A stretch of 64,000 bases of DNA, taken from positions 62,001-126,000 of the forward strand of contig CANPJW010000001.1 in assembly GCA_947574505.1 (NCBI GenBank). The letters are read 5' to 3'. Made by a program: the position numbers and the translations under genes. Below the pieces are notes generated by a model that saw only the letters and a program-made list of their open reading frames with translations, did not search any database and had not been told where the DNA came from. Positions 45,847 through 55,655 of this stretch are shown here, piece after piece. This DNA is from an uncultured Bacteroides sp. Lineage in GTDB: Bacteria > Bacteroidota > Bacteroidia > Bacteroidales > Bacteroidaceae. The first letter of the stretch is position 1; every line of letters starts with the position of its first letter.

Positions 45847-47571
45847 ATGTCAGACAAGAAAAAAGCATTTTGGTTCATAGCCTTACTAAGCACACTTGTA
45901 ATAATCCCCTTTTTGGGAGAAACTATTTTTTACTCTAAAGGGGAACCGCGCGAAGCAATTGTGGCATACTCGATGTTGGAAAGCGGCAACTGGATATTGC
46001 CTTTGAACTACGGAACAGACATCGCCTATAAACCTCCTTTCCTGTATTGGTCTATTGCAGCTATTTCCGCCATTTTCGGAGGGGTGAGCGAATTCTCGTC
46101 CCGTCTGCCGTCCGCTATCGCTTTTCTAGCTATGCAGTTCGTGTTTTTCGGATTCGTAGCCCGCTATAAGGATACAAAGACAGCAGTCATTACCTCCCTT
46201 TTACTGCTCACTTCATTCGAAGTGCACCGGGCGGCGGTGGCTTGCAGGCTGGATATGCTACAGGTTTCCTTCATCGTCATCTCACTTTGCTTACTATTTC
46301 GCTGGGACGAAAAAGGCTGCAAGGGAATACCTTGGACGGCTGTCGTGCTGATGGCATGCGGCACGCTGACCAAAGGACCTGTGGGTTCTATATTCCCCTG
46401 TATGTGTATCGGTATTTACCAGCTGATACGGGGACGCTCATTCGGCAAGACTTTCCTTTCCTTATTCGGAATCGGGCTGCTTTCCCTTATTCCATTGGGA
46501 ATCTGGTTTTATGCGGCCTGGCTACAGGGAGGACAGCCGTTTATGGACCTGATGCTGGAGGAAAACACCGGACGCTTTGTCGGCAAAATGTCATACCCGT
46601 CGCATCACAACCCTTTATGGTATAACTTCCTGACCATTATATGGGGGTGGACACCTTGGACATTGGTCTTGCTTATCTCACTATTCGGACTGAAATGGAA
46701 TGAAATGCACCTGCTGCCCGCAGGAAACTCTTTCACCGGACGCATCAGGAAGGTTTGGGATAACATTCGCTCACAATCCCCCATACAGCTGTTTATCTGG
46801 ATAGTGATTATCGCTATTTTTGTCTTCTATTGTATTCCTAAAAGCAAACGCAGCGTCTATTTGTTGCCTATCTATCCATTTATGGCTGTACTGATTGCCC
46901 AGTATCTGGAGGCGTTAATGCAAAAAGGGGCGAAAGTGTTCAAAATATCGGCTTATATCTTTGCCTCGCTCTGTTTGTTACTCACCGCGGTGTTTTTTGC
47001 TGTACGCTGTCAGATGATACCGGACAGCATATGGGGCAACGGACGTCATGCTGCCGAAAACATAGCGTTTATGCAAGCTTTGGAAAGCACGTCCTTTTCT
47101 ATTTCCAAATGGCTGATTATAGTATTGCCGGTAGTGGCTGCCATCTGTACATTAAGGCTGGTTATCAAAAAAAGTAGTACGGGGTCACTCCTCTATGGAA
47201 TCACCGGTTGTGTTCTTTGCCTGTTTGTCGCTTTAGACGGGGTATATCAGCCAACAATACTAGCTGTAAAATCCGATAAGCATCTGGCAGAGGATATCAG
47301 AAAACAGGTGCCTGAAGGAGTCGTTTATTCATATACAGACAGAATGATACGGTTTTATTGTACAAATTATTATATGAATAACCAAATGCGGAATTTCACA
47401 CTGGAAAATCCGCAAGAAGGGTATGTCATACTTTCTGCAAATGCACAAGAGGAGTTTTTAAAGAATTACAATGCAAAGTATCAGCTGGAAGAGGTCTTCC
47501 ATACAGATTACAGAAGTTGCGACTTACGCAATACGGTAATCATGTACAAGTTCAACGAGAAACGGAAATAG
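45847..47571 (+). CDS. ArnT-like GT39/PMT-family glycosyltransferase
   Basis: Polytopic inner-membrane GT-C enzyme that transfers a sugar from a polyprenyl-phosphate donor to a periplasmic acceptor. An early loop has KGEPREAIVAYSMLESGNW, including the conserved acidic residue, then DIAYKPPFLYW. About 11-12 membrane helices fill residues 8-470, with a soluble C-terminal part. 574 aa. It is divergent from gtrA/gtrB, which would make and flip its donor. The transferred sugar and acceptor are unknown; relatives modify lipid A. Confidence 0.9.
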   Translation: MSDKKKAFWFIALLSTLVIIPFLGETIFYSKGEPREAIVAYSMLESGNWILPLNYGTDIAYKPPFLYWSIAAISAIFGGVSEFSSRLPSAIAFLAMQFVFFGFVARYKDTKTAVITSLLLLTSFEVHRAAVACRLDMLQVSFIVISLCLLFRWDEKGCKGIPWTAVVLMACGTLTKGPVGSIFPCMCIGIYQLIRGRSFGKTFLSLFGIGLLSLIPLGIWFYAAWLQGGQPFMDLMLEENTGRFVGKMSYPSHHNPLWYNFLTIIWGWTPWTLVLLISLFGLKWNEMHLLPAGNSFTGRIRKVWDNIRSQSPIQLFIWIVIIAIFVFYCIPKSKRSVYLLPIYPFMAVLIAQYLEALMQKGAKVFKISAYIFASLCLLLTAVFFAVRCQMIPDSIWGNGRHAAENIAFMQALESTSFSISKWLIIVLPVVAAICTLRLVIKKSSTGSLLYGITGCVLCLFVALDGVYQPTILAVKSDKHLAEDIRKQVPEGVVYSYTDRMIRFYCTNYYMNNQMRNFTLENPQEGYVILSANAQEEFLKNYNAKYQLEEVFHTDYRSCDLRNTVIMYKFNEKRK

Positions 47572-47600
47572 TTATATCCGGCAGATTCTGCACCGATTGA

Positions 47601-47645
47601 GACGCGGACTATATGAATTCCATACTGATTCATATAGTCCGCGTC
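47601..47645. terminator. Bidirectional terminator, 18-bp perfect stem
   Basis: Arms at 47601-47618 and 47628-47645 with a 9-nt loop, between the convergent 3' ends of the GT39 and LTA-synthase-like genes; TTTT follows on the plus strand within 10 bases. Confidence 0.8.
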
Positions 47646-47654
47646 CAAGTTTTA

Positions 47655-49481
47655 CTATCTGTTCCCTAAATCATCATAAACGGTTTGCAATATCGCCTTA
47701 CCCTTATCCAGACGGGATTCGTCAGCTTCAGGCTCATCAAAAAGAATACTGCCGGAATTATTATCAAACACCGTCACCCCTGTACTGTCTCTGAATGAGA
47801 ACCCATTATTGAAACTATAAAAGGCAAAAGGATACTTATAATCACTTCCCAATACATTACGGCTAAACGTAAATGCAGTATGTTCCAACCCAAGCTGCCC
47901 CAACAAAGTGGCTGCCAAATCGGTCTGATTCATAATCTTGTCCACCTGCATAGGCTGTTTTACCGCTCCACCTAACCATAACAAGGGAATATGATAAAAA
48001 CGAGGCATCGCATTAGACCCCTCACGCGGGTAATAGAAACCATGATCGGGAAGGCAGATAACTAAAAGATCTTTCCATGCGGGAGTCTGCTTCAACCGGT
48101 CAACAAACTTACCCAGACATTCATCTGTATAAGCAAAGGCATTGGGAATTTTATCTTCCAGCCGGTGATAAGGAACTTCGAAAGGTTCATGACTGCTAAG
48201 TGTCAGAAACGCAGTATGCCAAGGCCCTTCTTCCTTCCGGTTTCTTAACTGATTATATAAATATTCAAAAGTAATATCATCATTCACTCCCCAGGCATTA
48301 CTGGTCTGTTCGGCCAATGAGAAATCTGTATTGGCTGTAAGACGCTGATAACCGGTACTCAGCAGATAACTCTTCATATTGGTAAAGTTGATATCACCTC
48401 CATACAGGAAATCTGTTTTATAACCCGCCTTGGACAATCCTTCAGCTATAGCAGGCAGCGTACGGCTCTTGGCAGGAATTTTCATTACCGATGCCGTAGG
48501 CAATCCAAGGTAACCGCTGAAAGTACAGACTGTTCCACGGTCGGTACGGAAACTATTGGCATAACAGTTTGTAAAAAAGATCCCTTCCTTTGACAGACGG
48601 TTAAAATGGGGTGTCACATCAGGAAGACCGCCTAAAGGTTCTACAAAAGCACCTCCAAAACCTTCCATCAAAATAATAAGAATATTGGGACGCTTGGTAT
48701 TCAGGACTTGAATAATACTATCCCCATCTGTTGTAGGATAAAGTCCGTCAAACAATGCAGCCCGCTTCTCTTCATCAAAGAAATTGAACTCTGATGCAAA
48801 ATCCTGGGATTTGCCCATAGAAGACAACAAACTGAAATCGGGATTGACCGCCGAATGATTCAAGAAAGGTTCGTTGCTGAAATATACTTGCCCTATATTA
48901 GAAGTGGATTCCGTTACACCACCACGTATAATGATGAAAAGCACACCTCCTAATAACAGCATTCCCGCAGTTCCCGCTATCCGTTTCCGGGTGGCGGTCA
49001 AAACGGAAGGCGTGATTTTCAGCAAGACCCAACTATTCAGGGCTATGAGTAACAAGATGGCAAGAACCCTCAGCAAGATAAATCCGACGGAAACACTCGC
49101 CAAAGCTTCCTTCGGTGAATCGATATAAAGAAAAACAGATGCGTCCAGTTTAAATCCCCAGAATGTGTATAATGCCATATCTACCACAAAAATGATAGAA
49201 ATAAGCGCGGCAGCCAAAATATAATACCCGTAAAGTATTTTTTTCAAAGGGAATTTCCTAAACCAAATACTTATCAGTACCAACAAGAATGGAAATGCAG
49301 TAAGATATCCCGCCGTAGCGGCATCAAGACTGGCGCCATGAATCATTACCTGCATATAATCGGCAAACCCGAATCCTTTTTCAATGGAACCATTATAGAG
49401 CATGAATAATGGTTTCTGTAGAATAAATATCAGTAAGACCGTAAAAAAGTACAAGCTGATATAAGCAATCCTCTTTTTCAT
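47655..49481 (-). CDS. LTA-synthase-like membrane sulfatase-fold transferase, second copy
   Basis: Same architecture as the protein at 42415: about five membrane helices in residues 5-200, then the periplasmic domain with RPNILIILMEGFGGAFVEPL, NSFRTDRGTVCTFSGY (likely nucleophile Thr) and VICLPDHGFYYPREG. 608 aa. It is last in the argS-RNase H operon, 15 bp after the RNase H gene. The sequence is diverged from the first copy, suggesting a different acceptor. Phosphoglycerol versus phosphoethanolamine transfer cannot be told apart from the sequence alone. Confidence 0.85.
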   Translation of the reverse strand: MKKRIAYISLYFFTVLLIFILQKPLFMLYNGSIEKGFGFADYMQVMIHGASLDAATAGYLTAFPFLLVLISIWFRKFPLKKILYGYYILAAALISIIFVVDMALYTFWGFKLDASVFLYIDSPKEALASVSVGFILLRVLAILLLIALNSWVLLKITPSVLTATRKRIAGTAGMLLLGGVLFIIIRGGVTESTSNIGQVYFSNEPFLNHSAVNPDFSLLSSMGKSQDFASEFNFFDEEKRAALFDGLYPTTDGDSIIQVLNTKRPNILIILMEGFGGAFVEPLGGLPDVTPHFNRLSKEGIFFTNCYANSFRTDRGTVCTFSGYLGLPTASVMKIPAKSRTLPAIAEGLSKAGYKTDFLYGGDINFTNMKSYLLSTGYQRLTANTDFSLAEQTSNAWGVNDDITFEYLYNQLRNRKEEGPWHTAFLTLSSHEPFEVPYHRLEDKIPNAFAYTDECLGKFVDRLKQTPAWKDLLVICLPDHGFYYPREGSNAMPRFYHIPLLWLGGAVKQPMQVDKIMNQTDLAATLLGQLGLEHTAFTFSRNVLGSDYKYPFAFYSFNNGFSFRDSTGVTVFDNNSGSILFDEPEADESRLDKGKAILQTVYDDLGNR

Positions 49482-49496
49482 ATCTTCAGTTCTTTA

Positions 49497-50123
49497 TTAT
49501 TTCCGTCCGAAATCAGCCGGGACCTCTCCCCATCGGTCGGTTTCCCACTTCAATAAAGGTGTGGTATATTTATTTTCTTTCAGCCAAATTTCGGCTCGTT
49601 CTATCATTTGAAAAAGTTTCTCCGTCTGAGGAGTCCGCTCTAGTTTAGTTTTACATTTCTTCTGTTTCACCCAGCTCAACGCATTACGGCTGTCCGAGTA
49701 AACAGGCATACTGATATTCTTCTGCTTCATCAATGCCAAGGCATGGACAATGGCAAGAAACTCTCCAATATTATTCGTTCCATAAACAGGACCGAAATGA
49801 AAAACCTCCTGTCCCGTAAGCAAATAAACGCCCCGATATTCCATCGGTCCGGGATTTCCACTGCAAGCGGCATCCACAGCCAGGCAGTTCATATCAAAGT
49901 TCTCGGGAAGTTGTTTAGGAGTATCTTCTTTTTTAACAGCATTCTTGCCTATATAATGAAAAGCGGAAGAAGCCAAGGCGTGTTCCGCCTCCTCTTTGGT
50001 CTCGAATGACTTGTATTGTGCGCCATCATAACCTTTTATCTGTAGCTGGCAGTCAGTCCAGGAGTCATAAACTCCCGGATTGACACCTTTCCATACTACA
50101 TAATATTTCTGTTTCTTTGCCAT
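49497..50123 (-). CDS. Ribonuclease H with N-terminal viroplasmin-like domain
   Basis: Degrades RNA in RNA-DNA hybrids. The N-terminal caulimovirus-viroplasmin-like domain (KKQKYYVVWKGVNPGVYDSW, about 4-50) probably binds hybrid. The catalytic domain shows CLAVDAACSGNPG (Asp), NIGEFLAIVHAL (Glu), PVYSDSRNALSWV (Asp) and a C-terminal WETDRWGEVPADFGRK (Asp). 208 aa, typical for the Bacteroidetes type. It starts directly after the argS stop. Confidence 0.93.
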   Translation of the reverse strand: MAKKQKYYVVWKGVNPGVYDSWTDCQLQIKGYDGAQYKSFETKEEAEHALASSAFHYIGKNAVKKEDTPKQLPENFDMNCLAVDAACSGNPGPMEYRGVYLLTGQEVFHFGPVYGTNNIGEFLAIVHALALMKQKNISMPVYSDSRNALSWVKQKKCKTKLERTPQTEKLFQMIERAEIWLKENKYTTPLLKWETDRWGEVPADFGRK

Positions 50124-51944
50124 TTACATACGTTCAGGCACTTCAATACCCAGCAAGCCCATTGCTGTCTTCACAATCTTGCCCACATTGGCACTCAATG
50201 CCAGACGGAAGACTTTCAACGCTTCGTTTTCTTCACGCAGAATACTGAAATCATGATAGAACTGGTTGTATTCTTTCACCAAATCGTATGCATAGTTTGC
50301 TATAATGGAAGGATTATAGTCTGAGCCTGCCTGCTTGACAACCGATTTAAAATCAGCCAGCATCTGAATCAAACCTTCTTCTTTTGCGCTCAGTTCCAAA
50401 CCTGCTGGAATGATTTCGGGAATAACGATACCTGCTTCAGCCGCTTTGCGTAATACAGACTGGATACGGGCATACGTATACTGAATGAAAGGTCCTGTAT
50501 TGCCATTGAAATCTATCGATTCTTTCGGGTTGAAAGTCATATTCTTACGTGCGTCCACCTTCAGGATAAAATATTTCAAAGCACCCAAACCAACAATACG
50601 GGCAATATTGTCGGCTTCTTCTTGGGTCAGACCGTCCAATTTACCTAATTCAGCAGAAGTTTCCTTAGCAGTTTCAATCATTGCTTCCATCAAATCATCC
50701 GCATCCACTACTGTACCTTCACGACTTTTCATTTTGCCCTCGGGCAGCTCTACCATACCGTATGAGAAATGAACCAATCCTTTGCCCCATTCAAAACCCA
50801 ATTTGTCGAGCAAGATAGAAAGTACCTGGAAATGATAGTTTTGTTCATTACCCACTACATAAATCATCTTGTTGATGGGGTAATCCTGAAAACGTAATTT
50901 GGCAGTACCGATATCCTGGGTCATATAAACAGAAGTACCGTCACCGCGAAGAAGCAACTTATGGTCCAGTCCTTCGGCAGTCAAATCAGCCCATACAGAG
51001 TTATCCTCTTTCCGGTAGAAGAAACCTTTTTCCAGTCCTTCCATCACTTTCTCCTTACCTTCCAGATAGGTATTCGATTCATAATAAATTTTATCGAAAC
51101 TAACTCCCATCATCTTATACGTTTCATCGAATCCGGCATATACCCAGTCATTCATCTTCTTCCACAAGGCACGGATCTCAGGGTCATTCGCCTCCCACTT
51201 ACGGAGCATCTCGCGAGCTTCCAGCATCAGAGGAGAGTTTGCCTCTGCCTTAGCCTTAGCTTCTTCTTCATTCAAGCCTTCAGCCTGGTACTGAGCTGTC
51301 AGTTCCTTTACCTCAGCCTTGTAATGCTTGTCAAAAGCTACATAATAGTCACCAATCAAATGGTCCCCCTTCTTACCCGATGATTCAGGTGTTTCACCGT
51401 TACCATATTTCAACCAGGCCAGCATGGACTTACAGATATGGATACCACGGTCATTCACAATATTGGTCTTGACCACCTTATTGCCATTTGCCGCCATGAC
51501 ATTTGCCAAGGCATTTCCCAACAGGTTGTTACGGACGTGACCCAGATGAAGCGGCTTGTTTGTATTGGGAGAAGAATACTCAATCATCACCAACGGAGAG
51601 TTTTCCGTAGCCTTTTCAATACCGTATTCGGGAGCAGCCTGAATAGAATTCAAAAGTTCAATCCAACAATCCGAAGCAATTGTCAAATTAAGAAAGCCCT
51701 TCACTGCATTGTAGGCTGAAACCAATTCGGGAGCATGCTCTTTCAGGTATCCGCCTATTTCCTGTGCGGTCTGTTCAGGCCCCTTCTTAGACATTTTCAG
51801 AAAAGGGAAAACAACCAAAGTAAGATGTCCTTCAAACTCTTTCTTAGTCTTTTGCAGTTGTACCATTTTTCCGGGTACATCCTGTCCGTACAACGTTTTG
51901 ATAGCGCTGATAATGGACGTGGTGAGTTTTTCTTCTATATTCAT
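50124..51944 (-). CDS. argS: Arginyl-tRNA synthetase
   Basis: Charges tRNA-Arg. The N-terminal tRNA-binding (Add-1) domain covers residues about 1-110. The class I motifs are HIGH as LHLGHVRNN and KMSKS-like GKMKSREGTVV, and a DALR anticodon-binding domain (ANYAYDLVKEYNQFYHDFSIL) ends the protein. The ATG at 51944 is used, since a GTG at 51959 would only add five residues. 606 aa, standard length. First gene of an argS-RNase H-LTA-synthase-like operon. Confidence 0.97.
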   Translation of the reverse strand: MNIEEKLTTSIISAIKTLYGQDVPGKMVQLQKTKKEFEGHLTLVVFPFLKMSKKGPEQTAQEIGGYLKEHAPELVSAYNAVKGFLNLTIASDCWIELLNSIQAAPEYGIEKATENSPLVMIEYSSPNTNKPLHLGHVRNNLLGNALANVMAANGNKVVKTNIVNDRGIHICKSMLAWLKYGNGETPESSGKKGDHLIGDYYVAFDKHYKAEVKELTAQYQAEGLNEEEAKAKAEANSPLMLEAREMLRKWEANDPEIRALWKKMNDWVYAGFDETYKMMGVSFDKIYYESNTYLEGKEKVMEGLEKGFFYRKEDNSVWADLTAEGLDHKLLLRGDGTSVYMTQDIGTAKLRFQDYPINKMIYVVGNEQNYHFQVLSILLDKLGFEWGKGLVHFSYGMVELPEGKMKSREGTVVDADDLMEAMIETAKETSAELGKLDGLTQEEADNIARIVGLGALKYFILKVDARKNMTFNPKESIDFNGNTGPFIQYTYARIQSVLRKAAEAGIVIPEIIPAGLELSAKEEGLIQMLADFKSVVKQAGSDYNPSIIANYAYDLVKEYNQFYHDFSILREENEALKVFRLALSANVGKIVKTAMGLLGIEVPERM

Positions 51945-51977
51945 AATATGTACGTACACTTATTTGTTATTGGATTG

Positions 51978-51985
51978 CAAAGATA
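51978..51985 (-). promoter_or_regulatory. -7 promoter element for argS
   Basis: TATCTTTG on the minus strand, 33 bp before the ATG; no clear -33 element. Confidence 0.5.
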
Positions 51986-52350
51986 GACATTTTAGGCGAA
52001 ATCCTTCCTATCTTACCTTAATTTACTATATCTCCTCTCTGCAAACGATACTTTTCCGACTGAAAAACGAATAGCCCACAAACGAATAAACATACAACAA
52101 GCAATAAAATATGTCTAAAAAATATTTTTATTCATTTTGATATTCAAGTAGATTTACTGTTGAAATCAAATTAAACAAATCAATACACAGGAATGCGATA
52201 AACAAATAGATTTGATCTATCCGCCCAATATTTAAATAAGACAATTCCTATTTTAACTACGTTAATAAAATTCCGTATAGTTTTGACTTTCAACAGGTTC
52301 ACCATGAAAAAAAATATTAAAATATATTATCCTATTTAAATCAAAATACA

Positions 52351-52358
52351 TATATTTG
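52351..52358 (+). promoter_or_regulatory. -7 promoter element for the third susC
   Basis: TATATTTG, followed by an untranslated leader of about 190 nt. The upstream -33 region is not obvious. Confidence 0.45.
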
Positions 52359-52407
52359 CGATTGTTATTGAATATCACAATTATAAAATACACAAGCAAA
52401 AAGAGAC

Positions 52408-52445
52408 CCTAATGAGGTTTGGATGGCCATAAAACCACTATTAGG
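52408..52445 (+). promoter_or_regulatory. Leader stem-loop upstream of susC
   Basis: Outer stem CCTAAT/ATTAGG and inner stem GGTTT/AAACC separated by a small internal loop. A second CCTAAT at 52533-52538, next to the susC start, could compete for the same ATTAGG. Confidence 0.35.
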
Positions 52446-52553
52446 AAATATGATAATGATAAAAAAGGTAGCATCACAATTTTAGAAAGAGAGTTCAATA
52501 TATAATGCCTGAAAAATGGCAATGTACAAACCCCTAATAAAAGCCAAGTTTAT

Positions 52554-55500
52554 ATGAACAGATTTTCTTCATTATTATGTAGCTTGCTATTCTGCATGAT
52601 TACATATGCACAGGAAATTACAGTAACTGGTAAAGTCACCGCAGGAGGCGAAGAGATGCCTGGTGTCACAGTAGCTGTAAAAGGACAAACTCGCGGTACC
52701 ATCACTTCCATTGATGGCAGCTATCAGATTCAGGTTAATGGTAACGAAAGCCTGATCTTCTCTTTTGTAGGTTATGAAACAGTAACCATACCGGTAAACA
52801 GACGCAAAGTGATTAACGTAGAATTAAAGGAAGCAGCCCAAATGGTAGATGAGGTAGTGATAACCGTTCCTTACGGTACTGCCAAAAAATCCACATTTAC
52901 AGGGTCTGCAAGCTATATTGCCGCCGGTACTATTGAAAAAGCACAGGTCAGTAGTGTATCAAAAGCACTGCAAGGAACTGTAGCTGGCTTACAGTCTTTT
53001 TCCTCCAGCGGTCAACCCGGATCAGACGCAACGATCCTGATTCGTGGAGTTGGTTCTGTAAACGCTTCAACCAATCCCCTCTATGTGGTTGATGGTGTTC
53101 CTTACGATGGTGCTCTTTCCTCCATAGCATCTTCAGATATTGCGTCAATCACTGTATTGAAAGATGCAGCTTCCGCTGCATTGTATGGCTCACGTGCAGC
53201 AAACGGCGTAATTATGATCACCACCAAACAAGGAAATAAAGATAGCGCACCCACCGTTGAATTATCTGCCAAATATGGTTTTTCAAGCCGTGCACGGGCA
53301 GACTACGACCAGTTGAATACAAACCAATATTATGAATTATATTGGGAAGCCATGCGTAACTATCGTATGGACAACGGTTACTCTGCCGAAGAAGCTGCTG
53401 TATGGGCATCAAGCAATGTTACAGGCAATCTAGGCATCAATCCTTATGGCAGTGCTTATCCTGAACCAATCGGCCATGACGGAAAACTGGTAGCAGGCGC
53501 CAAACCATTATGGGACGACAGCTGGGACGACGCCCTTTCACAAGATGCGCACTATACAGATTTAAATGTACGCGTAAGTGGTGGTAGCAAAACCTCCAAG
53601 TACTTTGTTTCAGCAGGTTACATGGATGACCAAGGTGCTTATATCTGCTCTGGTTTCAAACGCTATACTCTTCGCGCCAACGTGACTTCAGATATCCGCA
53701 AATGGTTACAGATCGGATTGAACGTATCAGGAACTCATTCTGTTCAAGACTATCCCAAGCAAGATGACTCTACCATTTCCAATGTGGTCATGTTTGCCCG
53801 TTCGGTACCATCTTTCTATCCGGTATATCAACGCGATTTGGCAACCGGAGCATACCTGTTGGACGAAAACAATGAACGTATGTTCGATTATGGTGAGTAT
53901 CGCCCGAACTCGTATGCAAAATATAATCTGCTGGCTTCCATGCCACACGATAAAAGTGAGATAAAACGTGATGCTGCCTCTTTACGTGGTTTTATCCAAA
54001 TAACTCCGATCAAAGGGCTTGCTTACAAGATGTCTTTGAACATTGACTATAACAACAAAACAAATCATAACTACACCAATCCTACTTACGGTACAGGTTC
54101 TATCAGTGGTGGCAGCGTAAGCAAATACAACTACCGCACTACAGGCATGACTTTTAATAATGTCATTAATTATCAACACACGTTCAATGATGTACATGAT
54201 ATCCGTGTGATGGCCGGTCAGGAGTATTATGAATATAACACTTCCAATTTCGGCGGAAGCCGCAGCAAAGTCATCATGGATGGATTTTATGAGCCCGACG
54301 CAGCTTCCTCTTTAGGTGATTTTGGCGGAAACAGTGACCAATACAAGCTGTTAAGTTTCTTTGGAAGTGCTGAATACTCGTACAATCAAAAATACTTCTT
54401 ATCGGCTTCTGTCCGTTCTGACGGTTCTTCCCGTTTCCATCCGGATCATCGTTGGGGTACTTTCTGGTCAGTCGGCGCATCTTGGAAAATCATGCAGGAA
54501 GAGTTTATGAAGGACACATCAGACTGGCTATCCAATTTGTCATTGCGTGCCAGCTACGGAGCACAAGGTAATGACCAGGTAGGTTATTATGCGTATCAGG
54601 CGCTCTATTCCATACGCAATAACCTCGGTGAATCCGGTTTGCACGCTTATCGTCTGGCAACTCCTAATTTATCATGGGAAACCAATCTAAATACTAATAT
54701 CGGCTTGGATTTTGGTTTCTGGAACAATCGTCTAAATGGTACAATAGAATATTTTGAACGTCGTTCCAAAGATTTATTATTCTCTAAAGACTTAGTGCCA
54801 TCTTCAGGCTTCTCAAGTATGGACGAAAATATTGGTGCTATCAAGAATTATGGATGGGAATTCCAAATCTCAGGATATCCTATCATGACTAAAGATTGGA
54901 AATGGAAACTTTCTTTTAATGCTACTACCTATAAAAACAAAATAACCTCATTGCCTGCCGAAGAAATGTGGAGTGGCAACAAGAAATGGGTGAAAGGAGG
55001 ATCGTTATATGACTTCTATTTAGTAGAATGGGCTGGTGTCAATCCTGAAAATGGTAATCCTACGTGGTATCGTTACAATACCAACGGAGAAAAGATAACC
55101 ACAGAAGACTATTCATCAACCACCCCGGACGACAAAGTAAAATGCGGCAATTCACTACCAGATTGGACCGGCGGTCTTCAATCAGATCTCTCATTCAAGG
55201 ATTTTACATTATCATTTTTATTCTCTTATTCCATTGGTGGTAAAATCTATAATGGGGATAAAGTTTCATTGATGAGCCAAGGACCTACAGGCACCGGTTG
55301 GAGCGTAGATATGTTAGATCGTTGGACTCCTGAAAATCCCTATACCGATGTACCGCGTCTGACTACTTCTCCCAAAAGTTCATGGACAAACTCTTCAAAC
55401 CGGTTCTTAGTTGACCGTTCATACTTACGTTTGAAGAATATTACATTCTCTTACAATCTGCCGAAGTCATTGCTGAATACATTGACGCTGAAAGATGCAA

Positions 55501-55640
55501 GCATATTTTTTCAAGCAGAAAATATGCTGACATTAGCCAAACAACAAGGTCTAGACCCAGAGCAAACTTTCGGAGGCTCTACTTACTATCGTTATCCGGC
55601 AATGAAAACTATTTCATTCGGTATCAATGTGAAACTTTAA
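52554..55640 (+). CDS. SusC-like TonB-dependent outer-membrane receptor
   Basis: Third SusC of the window. The signal peptide ends near ITYAQ. A carboxypeptidase-regulatory-like domain (VTGKVTAGGEEMPGVTVAVKG to about 95) precedes the VDEVVITVPYG TonB-box-like stretch. The plug (KALQGTVAGLQSFS, PLYVVDGVPYDG, AASAALYGSRAANGVIMITT) and the barrel follow, ending FGINVKL. 1028 aa. Only susD accompanies it; no enzyme, regulator or sigma gene is adjacent, so the cargo is unknown. Confidence 0.96.
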   Translation: MNRFSSLLCSLLFCMITYAQEITVTGKVTAGGEEMPGVTVAVKGQTRGTITSIDGSYQIQVNGNESLIFSFVGYETVTIPVNRRKVINVELKEAAQMVDEVVITVPYGTAKKSTFTGSASYIAAGTIEKAQVSSVSKALQGTVAGLQSFSSSGQPGSDATILIRGVGSVNASTNPLYVVDGVPYDGALSSIASSDIASITVLKDAASAALYGSRAANGVIMITTKQGNKDSAPTVELSAKYGFSSRARADYDQLNTNQYYELYWEAMRNYRMDNGYSAEEAAVWASSNVTGNLGINPYGSAYPEPIGHDGKLVAGAKPLWDDSWDDALSQDAHYTDLNVRVSGGSKTSKYFVSAGYMDDQGAYICSGFKRYTLRANVTSDIRKWLQIGLNVSGTHSVQDYPKQDDSTISNVVMFARSVPSFYPVYQRDLATGAYLLDENNERMFDYGEYRPNSYAKYNLLASMPHDKSEIKRDAASLRGFIQITPIKGLAYKMSLNIDYNNKTNHNYTNPTYGTGSISGGSVSKYNYRTTGMTFNNVINYQHTFNDVHDIRVMAGQEYYEYNTSNFGGSRSKVIMDGFYEPDAASSLGDFGGNSDQYKLLSFFGSAEYSYNQKYFLSASVRSDGSSRFHPDHRWGTFWSVGASWKIMQEEFMKDTSDWLSNLSLRASYGAQGNDQVGYYAYQALYSIRNNLGESGLHAYRLATPNLSWETNLNTNIGLDFGFWNNRLNGTIEYFERRSKDLLFSKDLVPSSGFSSMDENIGAIKNYGWEFQISGYPIMTKDWKWKLSFNATTYKNKITSLPAEEMWSGNKKWVKGGSLYDFYLVEWAGVNPENGNPTWYRYNTNGEKITTEDYSSTTPDDKVKCGNSLPDWTGGLQSDLSFKDFTLSFLFSYSIGGKIYNGDKVSLMSQGPTGTGWSVDMLDRWTPENPYTDVPRLTTSPKSSWTNSSNRFLVDRSYLRLKNITFSYNLPKSLLNTLTLKDASIFFQAENMLTLAKQQGLDPEQTFGGSTYYRYPAMKTISFGINVKL

Positions 55641-55655
55641 TACAGAAAGAAGAAT

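Larger units (their letters stand above)
51945..52553. other. Divergent gap between argS and the third susC
   Basis: 609 bp, strongly AT-rich. It holds the argS promoter at one end and a susC promoter element at 52351-52358, then a leader of about 190 nt with a stem-loop. The stretch from 51986 to 52350 shows no gene, repeat or other recognised signal. Confidence 0.6.

Noticed and set aside
52450..52485. 11-codon ORF in the susC leader
   Set aside because: Very short, low-complexity Ile/Lys content, no other support.
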